A DNA stretch of 50,150 bases, taken from NCBI RefSeq assembly GCF_001665785.1, contig NZ_LZSO01000004.1, positions 1 to 50,150 of the forward strand, given 5' to 3'. Positions within the stretch are counted from its first letter, which is position 1; each line of letters begins with the position of its first letter. The notes under the pieces are model-generated. The model saw only the letters and a program-made list of their open reading frames with translations, was not told the DNA's origin and made no database searches. Positions 27,556-35,638 of this stretch are shown here, one piece after another. Origin of the DNA: Mycolicibacterium peregrinum. GTDB lineage: Bacteria > Actinomycetota > Actinomycetes > Mycobacteriales > Mycobacteriaceae. The position numbers and the translations under genes were made by a program.

Positions 27556-28419
27556 GTGTCACTGGATCCCTTCGGTAACTACGACCCGTTCGCCGGCCCG
27601 GCCCCAGGGCAGTCCACGCCGCCACCGCGGCCGGCTCCCCCACGGCAGTCCACGCCGCCGCCTCGGCCGACTCCCCCACCTCAACCTGCTCCACCGCCTC
27701 GGCCGGCTGCGGCACCAACCGCGCCGGCCTGGACCGGCGTGCTACAGCCCGCCACGCCGGGGCCTCCAGCGCCGCTCCCGCACACCGGGTCGTCTACCGT
27801 GCCGCCGTGGGAGGCAGGCGGTCCGCCGTGGACGGTTTTCCTGGCAGGTTACCTGGTGGGCGGAATCGCCACACTGCTCGTGGTCGGCGCCATCGGCACG
27901 CTGCTGGCCCTGCCTGAGCTCGAATTCATATACGGCGGCACCACATTTCCCGGGGTGACAGCGGCTGCTGTTTCGGTCGGCGTCGCCGGGGCACTGGTAT
28001 GGCTGGCCGTTCGGTACGCCGGCCGCCATGGAACCGCCCGCACACCGATGCTCATCGGCATCGCGGTCATCGCAGCCGTCGCCGTCGTGATCATCGTCCT
28101 GGCTCCGGGCGGCCAGGTCTCGTGGTTCAGGACGCTGACGCTGATCCTCAGCGCCGCAGCAGTTCTCCTCGCGATCGCGATCGTGGTGCTGATCCTCCAG
28201 CCGAAGTCCAAGTCCTATTTCGTCACGCCGTCCACCGCAGACCAGCTGTCGATGCTCGGGTTACCACCCATCGCGCCTGCGCTGAACAGCGCGAGGCCTG
28301 CGGAACCCGACACCGTCACCACCAGGCCGGTCGCTCCGCCACCCACGTACGCGCCACCTCCACGACAGGCACCCCCACCCCCGGCGCCGCCCCGACAGGA
28401 CTACGACCCATTCCAGTAG
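27556..28419 (+). CDS. proline-rich four-helix membrane protein
   Basis: A 287-residue protein. The N-terminal 90 residues are Pro-rich with repeated PPPRPAPP-type blocks after DPFGNYDPFAGP. Four hydrophobic helices follow at about 93-120, 131-156, 164-185 and 190-214. The tail is again Pro-rich and ends NYDPF-like (QDYDPFQ), echoing the N-terminal YDPF. With an even number of helices both Pro-rich ends probably lie in the cytoplasm. Start GTG 27556, with GGAGG (27545-27549) upstream, two bases after the preceding stop. Family unknown; it may be the membrane partner of the anchored protein before it. Confidence 0.8.
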   Translation: MSLDPFGNYDPFAGPAPGQSTPPPRPAPPRQSTPPPRPTPPPQPAPPPRPAAAPTAPAWTGVLQPATPGPPAPLPHTGSSTVPPWEAGGPPWTVFLAGYLVGGIATLLVVGAIGTLLALPELEFIYGGTTFPGVTAAAVSVGVAGALVWLAVRYAGRHGTARTPMLIGIAVIAAVAVVIIVLAPGGQVSWFRTLTLILSAAAVLLAIAIVVLILQPKSKSYFVTPSTADQLSMLGLPPIAPALNSARPAEPDTVTTRPVAPPPTYAPPPRQAPPPPAPPRQDYDPFQ

Positions 28420-28446
28420 CACCGGGCGCGCCACGGTGAGTGCGGC

Positions 28447-29364
28447 CTATGCACCCGGCGCCCTGTCACCCTCATGTTCGCCGGCCGGCAACCGCCTGGG
28501 AATTTTCACCCGGTACATGATCAGATCATCGGGGACACCCTCCGGCTTCGCCGAAAAGACCTGCCGCCGTTCCCGTTTGACCGTCACACCCAGACTGGCG
28601 AGCCCCTCTGCCGAGATGCCCTCCAACGTGGTGTGCGAGATCATCAAGCCGCCCTTGGCAGCCCGTTCCATCACGCGAGCCGTGACGTTGACGTCGATGC
28701 CGAGCCAGTCCGACCCGATGCGCTGTGGACGCCCGGTGTGGATACCGACCCGCATCCGCGGTGCATAACCGTCCAGGTCGATGTTCTTGACCCCCTCGCG
28801 CGCCACGAGCATCGCACGCAGGGCGGTTTCCGGATCGGAGAACACCGCCATCATGCCGTCGCCCATGCGTTTGACGATGTGACCGCGGGCCTCGAGTACC
28901 GGCGGTTCGATCACCTGAGCCACCCGTCGCAGCAGCCGCAACGTGGCGTCATCGCCGGCCCGGAGCGACCACGACGAGAAACCGACCAGGTCGGTGAATG
29001 CCAGCGTCACTTCGGGATTGGCCGGGGTTCCCGAGACACGTTCGGTCAGCGCCTGCCAGACCTGCAGCGCGCCCAGGCTCACCTCCCGAGAGGCCGCATC
29101 ACGGTCCAGCAGCCGGTCGGCCACGCGCGCGGCCGCGCGGGGTCCGCCCTCTCCGGAAGCCGAGAGCCGGTCACCGAAATCGGGATCCCCCGGTAAGGCC
29201 CGCCGCGCCCGCCGAACGAGATCGACGACGGCTGGGCTGCGATTGGTGCGTTGTAGCCAGCCCAACGGACCCGGTAACCCGGGTGCCTTCGCGGGGCGCT
29301 GCTGTGGCGCCTGCCCGATATCCCCGACCTCGCCGGACGGGTCATCGAACGGCTCGCCATCCAC
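28447..29364 (-). CDS. class III adenylate cyclase
   Basis: Makes cAMP; corresponds to Rv1647 of M. tuberculosis. Of 305 residues, the N-terminal ~115 are a helical regulatory region and the rest is the cyclase homology domain. Metal Asp in LAFTDLVGFSSWS (about D125) and in KRMGDGMM (about D169); adenine-specifying Lys in KRMGDG and Asp in WLGIDVNVTARV; transition-state Arg in TAR. All key positions are kept, so it should be active as a homodimer. No membrane segment. Start GTG 29364; TACTCT lies six to seven bases upstream, consistent with a leaderless mRNA. A GTG/ATG further upstream (29409) is less likely. Confidence 0.92.
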   Translation of the reverse strand: MDGEPFDDPSGEVGDIGQAPQQRPAKAPGLPGPLGWLQRTNRSPAVVDLVRRARRALPGDPDFGDRLSASGEGGPRAAARVADRLLDRDAASREVSLGALQVWQALTERVSGTPANPEVTLAFTDLVGFSSWSLRAGDDATLRLLRRVAQVIEPPVLEARGHIVKRMGDGMMAVFSDPETALRAMLVAREGVKNIDLDGYAPRMRVGIHTGRPQRIGSDWLGIDVNVTARVMERAAKGGLMISHTTLEGISAEGLASLGVTVKRERRQVFSAKPEGVPDDLIMYRVKIPRRLPAGEHEGDRAPGA

Positions 29365-29520
29365 AGCGCAAGAGTAAGTGGCGCGCAGACCGGGCGGCAA
29401 TCGCGCCACGAGCGACGGCGCTCACCTTTCCCTGGCGGCGGCAAACCGGCCTGGTCACGGCCCTGTGGCGCCACGGTCGCCGCCGAGTAACAGTGCGCAG
29501 CGACGCGCCGTGGCGTCGTA

Positions 29521-29544
29521 GACAACACACGTTGTCACTACTAT
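29521..29544 (+). promoter_or_regulatory. palindrome and -10 box before the MpaB-like gene
   Basis: GACAACACACGTTGTC (29521-29536) is a perfect palindrome with 6-base arms. TACTAT, a good mycobacterial -10, follows at 29539-29544, so the palindrome covers the -35 position. This is the usual layout for a TetR-type repressor site. No regulator gene is adjacent. Confidence 0.5.
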
Positions 29545-29591
29545 CGTGAGCTCAGCTGTGATTCATGTCATGACGAGTCAACGAGGACGCA

Positions 29592-30611
29592 ATGACCACA
29601 CGAGCCACCACCAGCGAGCACGATCCACTCGGCCCGGATTCGCTGACCTGGAAGTACTTCGGCGACCTGCGCACGGGGATGCTCGGCGTCTGGATCGGAG
29701 CGATCCAGAACATGTATCCCGAGCTCGGCGCCGGGGTCGAGGAGCATTCGATACTGCTGCGCGAACCGCTACAGCGGGTGGCCCGGTCGGTCTACCCGAT
29801 CATGGGCGTCGTCTATGACGGCGACCGGGCGGCCGACACCGGCGCGCAGATCAAGGGTTTTCACCACACCATCAAGGGCGTCGACGGCCAGGGCAGGCGC
29901 TATCACGCACTGAACCCGGAGACGTTCTATTGGGCGCACGCCACGTTCTTCATGCTCATCATCAAGACCGCGGAGTATTTCTGCGGCGGGCTCACCGAAG
30001 CCGAGAAGTGTCAGCTCTTCGACGAGCATGTGCAGTGGTATCGCATGTACGGCATGAGCATGCGGCCCGTTCCGAAGACCTGGGACGAGTTTCAGGAGTA
30101 TTGGGACGCCAAGTGCCGCGACGAGCTCGAGATCAACCGAGCCACCCTCGACATCTTCACCATCCGGATCCCGAAACCGTGGTTCGTGTTGATGCCGACG
30201 CCGGTGTGGGACCAACTGTTCAAACCCCTTGTCGGCGCGCAGCGCTGGATCGCAGCCGGCCTGTTCGACCCGGCGGTGCGGGAGAAGGCGGGCATGCGCT
30301 GGACGCCGGGTGACGAGGTCCTGCTGCGAGTCTTCGGCAAGATGGTCGAGTTGGCGTTCGTCGCGGTGCCCGACGAGATCCGGCTGCACCCCCGGGCCCT
30401 GTCGGCCTACCGCCGCGCGGCCGGGAAGCTACCGGTCGACGGCCCCCTGGTCGAGGCACCCGGCTTCATGGCCCCGCCCCGCGACCGCCGAGGGATGCCG
30501 ATGCACTACCTGCCGCGCCACAAGACCCTGCTGGACCGGGCCGGCGCGTTGGTGCACACCACGTTCTCACTGCCAGCGCTGCGACGGCCGGCCAGGCGCA
30601 GTGCAGCCTGA
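29592..30611 (+). CDS. MpaB-like oxygenase (DUF2236)
   Basis: A 339-residue protein of the DUF2236/MpaB latex-oxygenase-like family, equivalent to Rv1645c. Typical blocks: SLTWKYFGDLRTGMLGVWIGAIQNMYP at 17-43, IKGFHHTIKGVDGQGRRYHALNPETFYWAHATFF with the conserved His residues that could bind haem, and WYRMYGMSMRPVPKTWDEFQEYW. The C-terminal part ends in a basic tail. Family members are haem or iron enzymes acting on long hydrophobic substrates; the mycobacterial substrate is unknown. ATG 29592 has CGAGGA upstream. It runs with the acyl-CoA dehydrogenase gene, which has its own promoter. Confidence 0.9.
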   Translation: MTTRATTSEHDPLGPDSLTWKYFGDLRTGMLGVWIGAIQNMYPELGAGVEEHSILLREPLQRVARSVYPIMGVVYDGDRAADTGAQIKGFHHTIKGVDGQGRRYHALNPETFYWAHATFFMLIIKTAEYFCGGLTEAEKCQLFDEHVQWYRMYGMSMRPVPKTWDEFQEYWDAKCRDELEINRATLDIFTIRIPKPWFVLMPTPVWDQLFKPLVGAQRWIAAGLFDPAVREKAGMRWTPGDEVLLRVFGKMVELAFVAVPDEIRLHPRALSAYRRAAGKLPVDGPLVEAPGFMAPPRDRRGMPMHYLPRHKTLLDRAGALVHTTFSLPALRRPARRSAA

Positions 30612-30616
30612 CTTTT

Positions 30617-30632
30617 GACACGTGTCTAAGCT
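30617..30632 (+). promoter_or_regulatory. palindrome and -10 box of leaderless acyl-CoA dehydrogenase gene
   Basis: GACACGTGTC (30617-30626) is a perfect palindrome that abuts TAAGCT (30627-30632), a TANNNT -10 ending six bases before the ATG at 30639. TTGACA at 30615 is too close to serve as -35. A repressor at the palindrome would block this promoter. Confidence 0.45.
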
Positions 30633-30638
30633 GTCGAG

Positions 30639-31889
30639 ATGCTTGATTGGTCTGATGTAGACATCGCCGTCCGCGACGCGGTTCGTGAGTTCGTGGACAA
30701 GGAGATCCGCCCGCATCTCGACGAGCTGGAAAGCGGCGACATGGAGCCGTACCCGATCGTGCGAAAGCTTTTCGCCACGTTCGGTATTGACGCCCTCGCC
30801 AAGGAATCGCTGGACAAGCGGCTGGAGAAGCTGCGCAGCGGTGAGGCCAAGCCGTCGGGTGCCCGCGGTGGAATGTTCGGCGGCAGCGGTTCGCCGGGCA
30901 TGGGGTTCGTCCTGATCAGCGAGCTGTGCCGGGTGTCGATGGGCCTGGTCACGGGCCTCGGGGTCAGCTTGGGTCTGACGGTGTCGACGATCCAGAGTCG
31001 CGGCACCCTGGCCCAGCAGGAACGCTGGCTGCCCGGCCTGGTGACCTACGAGAAGATCGGCGCATGGGCGATCACCGAGCCGGATTCGGGCTCGGATGCC
31101 TTCGGCGGCATGAAGTCCTACGTCACCCGCGATGGGGACGATTACATCCTCAACGGCCAGAAGACCTTCATCACCAACGGCCCGGACGCCGATGTGGTGG
31201 TGGTCTACGCCAAGCTCGCTGAAGGCACGGCGGGTGACTCGGCATCGGACCCACGCAACCGCAAGGTGCTCACCTTCGTCCTCGACCGCGGCATGGAGGG
31301 CTTCGTGCAGTCGAAGCCGTTCCGCAAGATGGGTATTCACTCATCGCGCACCGGCGAGCTGTTCTTCAACAACGTTCGGCTCGGCCGCGACCGGCTGCTC
31401 GGCGAGACCGAAGGGTCCGACGAAGGAGCCGACGAAGGCAGGGCCAGCGCCCGGTCGAACTTCTCGGCCGAACGCATCGGGGTGGCCGCGATGGCACTCG
31501 GTGTGATCGAGGAATGCCTGCGGTTGAGCGTCGACTACGCCAAGACCCGCACCCTGTGGGGCCAGGAGATCAGCCAGTTCCAGCTGATCCAGCTCAAGCT
31601 GGCCAACATGGAAGTGGCCCGGATGAATGTGCGCAACATGCTGTTCCGCGTCATCGAATCCGCCGAGAAGGGCGTTTCGATCTCCCTCGCCGAAGCCTCC
31701 GCGATCAAGTGGTACTGCTCGCAGGCCGCCACCGACGTCGCGATGGAGGCGGTGCAGCTGTTCGGCGGCAACGGCTACATGACCGAGTACCGGGTGGAGC
31801 AGTTGGCCCGCGACGCGAAGTCGCTGATGATTTACGCCGGCAGCAACGAGGTGCAGATCACCCACGTGGCACGGGGTCTGCTCAGCTAG
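30639..31889 (+). CDS. acyl-CoA dehydrogenase family protein
   Basis: FAD enzyme of 416 residues, alpha,beta-desaturating acyl-CoA thioesters. Motifs: WAITEPDSGSDAFGGMKSYV (flavin and substrate), NGQKTFITNG, RTLWGQEISQFQLIQLKLANM, and AMEAVQLFGGNGYMTEYRVEQLARDAKSLMIYAGSNEVQI. The usual catalytic Glu of YEGT is Ala (A400 in IYAGS). A Glu is present at the position used by isovaleryl-CoA and long-chain dehydrogenases (E278 in SAERIGVAA), which may be the base. There is an unusual Gly-rich insertion near residues 75-90 (ARGGMFGGSGSPGMG). The ATG sits directly after a -10 box. Confidence 0.92.
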   Translation: MLDWSDVDIAVRDAVREFVDKEIRPHLDELESGDMEPYPIVRKLFATFGIDALAKESLDKRLEKLRSGEAKPSGARGGMFGGSGSPGMGFVLISELCRVSMGLVTGLGVSLGLTVSTIQSRGTLAQQERWLPGLVTYEKIGAWAITEPDSGSDAFGGMKSYVTRDGDDYILNGQKTFITNGPDADVVVVYAKLAEGTAGDSASDPRNRKVLTFVLDRGMEGFVQSKPFRKMGIHSSRTGELFFNNVRLGRDRLLGETEGSDEGADEGRASARSNFSAERIGVAAMALGVIEECLRLSVDYAKTRTLWGQEISQFQLIQLKLANMEVARMNVRNMLFRVIESAEKGVSISLAEASAIKWYCSQAATDVAMEAVQLFGGNGYMTEYRVEQLARDAKSLMIYAGSNEVQITHVARGLLS

Positions 31890-31900
31890 CCGGCCGGCGA

Positions 31901-32305
31901 TCACCCCACGACAGCGAGGGCATCGATCTCCACCAACATGACCTCGTGCGGAAGGCCGACGAATACGGTTGTCCGGCAGGGAAGCTGGTCGGACTTCACG
32001 TTCTCGGCGATGAACTCGCCGTACACCTCGTTCATGGCCGGGAAATCCTCGCGCTTGGTGAGGTAGACCCGGAACATCAGGACGTCGTCGACGCCGGCGC
32101 CACCGGCTGCCAGGATTGCCTTGACGTTTTCCAGGGTCCGGCGGGTCTGCGCTTTGACGTCGCCTTCGCCGATGTACGTGTTGGTCGCGGGGTCCATCGG
32201 ACCCTGCCCCGACACCTGAAGGAACCCGCCCTTGCGGATGCCCTGGCTGAAGGTGTGAGCAGGGGCCGGGGCGGCGTCGGTACGGATGACCCGCGAATCA
32301 GACAC
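31901..32305 (-). CDS. ridA: RidA family reactive-imine deaminase
   Basis: A 134-residue RidA/YjgF protein. FLQVSGQGPMDP, QTRRTLENVKAILAAGGAGVDDVL and the conserved Arg in CRTTVFVGLP (needed for iminium hydrolysis) are present. RidA speeds hydrolysis of enamines and imines released by PLP-dependent dehydratases to 2-keto acids and ammonia. The GTG at 32305 is chosen because AGAGGAG lies seven bases upstream. It follows the IclR gene on the same strand. A PLP deaminase/aldolase is encoded divergently in the same cluster, so it probably serves that enzyme. Confidence 0.92.
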   Translation of the reverse strand: MSDSRVIRTDAAPAPAHTFSQGIRKGGFLQVSGQGPMDPATNTYIGEGDVKAQTRRTLENVKAILAAGGAGVDDVLMFRVYLTKREDFPAMNEVYGEFIAENVKSDQLPCRTTVFVGLPHEVMLVEIDALAVVG

Positions 32306-32340
32306 GGTGAATCTCCTCTGGTTTCGGTGCTTTCGATGAA

Positions 32341-33090
32341 TCAGGAGGGTGGACGGTAACCGCACTCGGCCGAGATGCGTCGGGTTACCGCCTGCAGCGG
32401 CGGCAGGAGTTCCAGAACGCGCTCGAAGGGCAGCACCACATCGGGCACCGACACCGAAACCGCAGCGACCACACGACCATTCGCACCTCGGATCGGTGCC
32501 CCCACGCAGTTGATCGACGGCTCGTTCTCTTCACGGTCCTGCGCCCAACCCTGCGCGCGCACAGTCTCGATTTCCCGCAGGTATGCCTCAGGGTTGGTGA
32601 TGGTGTTCGCGGCGCGCCGAGTGAAGTCCATCGTGGCGACGATCGGCCGCAGTTCGGCATCGGACAGGTCAGCGAGAATCACCTTGGCCACCGCGGTGGA
32701 ATTCAGGTTGGCGGTCAAGCCGATTCGCGAGTACATGCGGATCTGATCGTGCGATTCGAGCTTGTCGATATACACGATGTCGCCGCCTTCCATCGCGGCG
32801 AGGTGAGTGGTCCGGCCGTGCTCGCGATTGAACTCGACGAGGTACCGCGAAGCGATCTGGCGGACCTCCCGCTGGTCGGTGCCATGTGCGGCCAGTTCGA
32901 ATATCCGTGATCCGAGGTGATACCGGTTGTTGTTGTCGCGGTAGGTGAACCGTTCCTCGGACAGGGTGCGCAGCAGCCTCATCACGGTGGTCTTGTGCAC
33001 ATCGGTGGCGGCCGCCAGCTCGTCGAGGCCGGCCGGACCGTTGCCGAGCTGAATCAACAACTGCAGTGCGCGCGCGACGCTCTGGCTCAC
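32341..33090 (-). CDS. IclR family transcriptional regulator
   Basis: A 249-residue regulator. N-terminal winged helix (SQSVARALQLLIQLGNGPAGLDELAAATDVHKTTVMRLLRTL) and C-terminal IclR effector domain (HLAAMEGGDIVYIDKLES, LTANLNSTAVAKVILA, then PIRGANGRVVAAVSVSVPD). IclR/KdgR relatives often sense 2-keto-3-deoxy sugar acids. Start GTG 33090, overlapping the kinase stop as GTGA, so it is made together with the kinase. The likely operator is the palindrome in the divergent gap at 34226. Confidence 0.93.
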   Translation of the reverse strand: MSQSVARALQLLIQLGNGPAGLDELAAATDVHKTTVMRLLRTLSEERFTYRDNNNRYHLGSRIFELAAHGTDQREVRQIASRYLVEFNREHGRTTHLAAMEGGDIVYIDKLESHDQIRMYSRIGLTANLNSTAVAKVILADLSDAELRPIVATMDFTRRAANTITNPEAYLREIETVRAQGWAQDREENEPSINCVGAPIRGANGRVVAAVSVSVPDVVLPFERVLELLPPLQAVTRRISAECGYRPPS

Positions 33091-34148
33091 CGCCTACTCC
33101 CACACACTGTGAATCCTGCCTCGCTCACCCTCGTGGCAGCCCACTCGCCGTCGGTGCAGATGAGCAGATGCTCGATCAGCTCGTCGGGTGGGGGTGGTGC
33201 GGAGTCCGCCGCGACCGTCAGGGTGACGGCGGCTCCGATGTGACCCCGACGCAAGCATGATTCGGGGTCTTCATCGAGGACGAGACCGCTGAGGAAGCCG
33301 GCGGCGAATGCGTCGCCCGCGCCCACCGGTTCCACCACGTCGACCTGTAGCGCGGGGACGACGAACTCCTCGCCGGAGCGGTCGACAGCCAACGCCTGAT
33401 CCGCTCCGTCCTTGATGACGAGTGTCGCGGGGTCTGGCAAGATGCGGCGCAACGCAATTGGGTCGTCGGTTCCCATGACGCGGACCGCCTCGTAAGCGCC
33501 CACCAACACCACGTCGGCCAGGTTGGCCAGCGCAACCACCTCGGCGGTGTCGCCGTCGGGCCACAGCTGCTCACGCCAGTTCACATCGAAGCACACCGGT
33601 CCGGCGATGCCAGGCCGGTCGGTGAGCAATCGGCGCATCATGGCCCGGCAGGTCGGCGACAGGGCAGGCGTGATGCCGCTGCAGTGCACCACCGCTGCAT
33701 GTGCGAACGCGACCACAACCGCCGGCGCGTCGAGGAACTCGGGTGACATCGCCGACGCCGCCGACCCTGTCCGGCTGTACCGGCTGACGCTGCGCGGCTC
33801 CCCGTCGGTGTCCGGCGCGGCCAGCTTCGAGTAGTGCCCGGTGGGCCGAGTGGGATCGATCTCGACCGCGGAGATGTCGACGCCGCGCGCGGTCAGCTCG
33901 GATGTGATCAGTGCCCCGTAGGCGTCGTCGCCGAGCCGGCCGATGAACGAGGCGGGGATGCCCCAGGAGACGAGTCCGACCGCCACGTTGGCTTCCGCAC
34001 CGGCCAGGTGCAATTCGGCTTGAGCACCGGCCAGGTGCAATTCAGCCTGAGCACCGGCCAGGTGCAATTCAGCTTCAGCACCGGCCAGCACCAGCGGTTC
34101 ACCGAGGCAGGCGACGCCGCCGGCAGCAGGTGTGGGCAATTCGGGCAC
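33087..34148 (-). CDS. PfkB family sugar kinase, probably 2-keto-3-deoxygluconate kinase
   Basis: A 353-residue ribokinase-fold enzyme. The N-terminal signature GEPLVLAG leads to GAEANVAVGLVSWG; SFIGRLGDDAYG follows; the C-terminal ATP-site and catalytic Asp motif is EPVGAGDAFAAGFLSG. Similarity is highest to KDG kinases, and a KDPG aldolase is encoded nearby. Odd feature: the signature is interrupted by AELHLAGAQ repeated in tandem, from near-identical 27-bp DNA units, placed between GEPLV and GAEANVAVGL in a substrate-contacting region. Start GTG 34148, with AAGGA upstream; the frame is open to 34187. Confidence 0.88.
   Translation of the reverse strand: MPELPTPAAGGVACLGEPLVLAGAEAELHLAGAQAELHLAGAQAELHLAGAEANVAVGLVSWGIPASFIGRLGDDAYGALITSELTARGVDISAVEIDPTRPTGHYSKLAAPDTDGEPRSVSRYSRTGSAASAMSPEFLDAPAVVVAFAHAAVVHCSGITPALSPTCRAMMRRLLTDRPGIAGPVCFDVNWREQLWPDGDTAEVVALANLADVVLVGAYEAVRVMGTDDPIALRRILPDPATLVIKDGADQALAVDRSGEEFVVPALQVDVVEPVGAGDAFAAGFLSGLVLDEDPESCLRRGHIGAAVTLTVAADSAPPPPDELIEHLLICTDGEWAATRVSEAGFTVCGSRR
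33997..34088 (-). repeat. 27-bp in-frame tandem repeat in the kinase gene
   Basis: Three 27-base units (33997-34023, 34024-34050, 34051-34077) differ from each other by only one to three bases, and a fourth begins at 34078 and breaks off after eleven bases. In the coding frame they give AELHLAGAQ-type repeats. Because the units are almost identical, the expansion is recent and copy number may vary between strains. Confidence 0.95.
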
Positions 34149-34225
34149 TGCAGTCCTTGGGGTGAGACATTGACGCGGTGTCGCCAATCATGTTAGACAG
34201 ATCACATACGAATTTGCAACTCTGA

Positions 34226-34240
34226 TTGCACTCTATGCAA
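34226..34240. promoter_or_regulatory. candidate IclR operator in divergent gap
   Basis: TTGCACTCTATGCAA is a perfect palindrome with five-base arms in the 161-base gap between the kinase gene and the divergent PLP enzyme gene. A further TTGCA lies at 34214-34218. The only regulator encoded in the cluster is IclR-type, so it is the natural candidate to bind here. Confidence 0.45.
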
Positions 34241-34309
34241 CCGCACCGGTAACGCTGGTTTCCCACCGCGACCGCCGCGAGGAAATCACCACGGAGGACA
34301 ACGATCGGC

Positions 34310-35617
34310 ATGACGACGCGAGGCGAGCCACTGCTGGACAGTCGGGCATTGGACGACCTCGGCTCCGAACGCCTGTCCCTATTGGACAAGGCCCTTCCCG
34401 CCGCGGCCGACGGGCTCACCACCGAGGAGTTCCTCGCCACTCGCCCCCGCCTCTCGGCTTTCACCACACCGGTGATGACACTCGACAATTCGGCGATCGA
34501 GGACAACTTGGCCGCCATGTCTGCCTGGTGCAGAGCGCACGGGGTCGAACTGGCACCCCATGGCAAGACAACAATGTCGCCGGTGTTGTGGGATCGCCAG
34601 ATACGCAGCGGCGCATGGGGTATCACCCTTGCCACGCCCAGCCAGGTGCGTGTCGCGGTGAGTTTCGGGGTGCGCCGGATCCAGCTCGCCAATGCCCTGG
34701 TCGACCCGGCCGCGCTGCGCTGGCTGGCCGGGGAGATGACTGCCCGTCCCGACCTCGAGGTGATCACCTGGGCGGACTCGATGGCCACGGTCGACGCGAT
34801 GACTGCGGCCCTCGCCGCAACCGAGGTGGCCCGGCCGATTCCGGTGCTCGTCGAGCTCGGGGCGGTCGGCGCGCGCACCGGCGCACGTTCGGTGGACGAG
34901 GCCGCAGCGGTGGCCGAGCACATCGCGGCGAGTGCCGTGCTCCGCCTGGCCGGGGTATCCGGATACGAAGGATCGCTGGCGCACGACGCGTCGGACACGT
35001 CACTGGCGCGGGTACGGCACTACCTGGAGGACATGGCCCGGCTGCACCGGCGCATCGACGCCGCAGGCCTCTACCCCGCCGAGTCCGACCGATACGTGAC
35101 CGCCGGCGGCAGTGCCTATTTCGATGCCGTGGCAGAGGTGCTGGCGCCACTGGCCGGCGGTGACACACACGTCGTGGTCCGCGCGGGCGCCTACATCATC
35201 CACGACGACGGTTTCTACACCGGGATCACGCCGTTCCGCCGCGGCGACGAGCCATACCGGCTCCGTTCTGCGATGCACACCTGGGCACGGGTGGTCTCGC
35301 GCCCGGAACCTGGCCTGGCCCTGTTGGATGCAGGCAAGCGCGATGTCCCGTTCGACGAAGGTCTCCCCACGCCGCAACTGGTCGCATCGCAACTCGGCGC
35401 ACCCGCACGTCCGGTCACAGGAGCAGAGATCGTGGCCGTCAACGACCAGCACGCCTTCCTGACCATCCCGCCCGGCTCGGACATTCGCGTGGGTGACGTT
35501 GTACGGCTGGGGCTTTCCCACCCGTGCACGGCCTTCGACAAGTGGCGATGGATCCCGGTCGTGGCCAACGACGAGACGGATCCCATCGTCATCGACCTGA
35601 TCCGCACCTACTTCTGA
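34310..35617 (+). CDS. PLP-dependent amino acid deaminase/aldolase (fold type III)
   Basis: A 435-residue member of the D-serine dehydratase / D-threonine aldolase family: alanine-racemase-type barrel plus C-terminal domain. PLP Lys is K86 in PHGKTTMSP. The C-terminal metal site is GLSHPCTAFDKW (H404, C406). PLP-phosphate contacts occur in YVTAGGSAYFD. The same family contains a D-glucosaminate dehydratase from Pseudomonas, which makes 2-keto-3-deoxygluconate and ammonia. Given the KDG-type kinase, KDPG aldolase and RidA around it, a 2-amino-sugar-acid or D-hydroxy-amino-acid substrate is likely. ATG 34310; GGAGG lies about 12 bases upstream. Confidence 0.88.
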   Translation: MTTRGEPLLDSRALDDLGSERLSLLDKALPAAADGLTTEEFLATRPRLSAFTTPVMTLDNSAIEDNLAAMSAWCRAHGVELAPHGKTTMSPVLWDRQIRSGAWGITLATPSQVRVAVSFGVRRIQLANALVDPAALRWLAGEMTARPDLEVITWADSMATVDAMTAALAATEVARPIPVLVELGAVGARTGARSVDEAAAVAEHIAASAVLRLAGVSGYEGSLAHDASDTSLARVRHYLEDMARLHRRIDAAGLYPAESDRYVTAGGSAYFDAVAEVLAPLAGGDTHVVVRAGAYIIHDDGFYTGITPFRRGDEPYRLRSAMHTWARVVSRPEPGLALLDAGKRDVPFDEGLPTPQLVASQLGAPARPVTGAEIVAVNDQHAFLTIPPGSDIRVGDVVRLGLSHPCTAFDKWRWIPVVANDETDPIVIDLIRTYF

Positions 35618-35638
35618 TCCGGATCTGTGATGCGAGCC

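Noticed and set aside
33997..34088. 27-bp repeats as a CRISPR array
   Set aside because: Units are contiguous without spacers and encode in-frame repeats of the kinase; no cas genes in the window.
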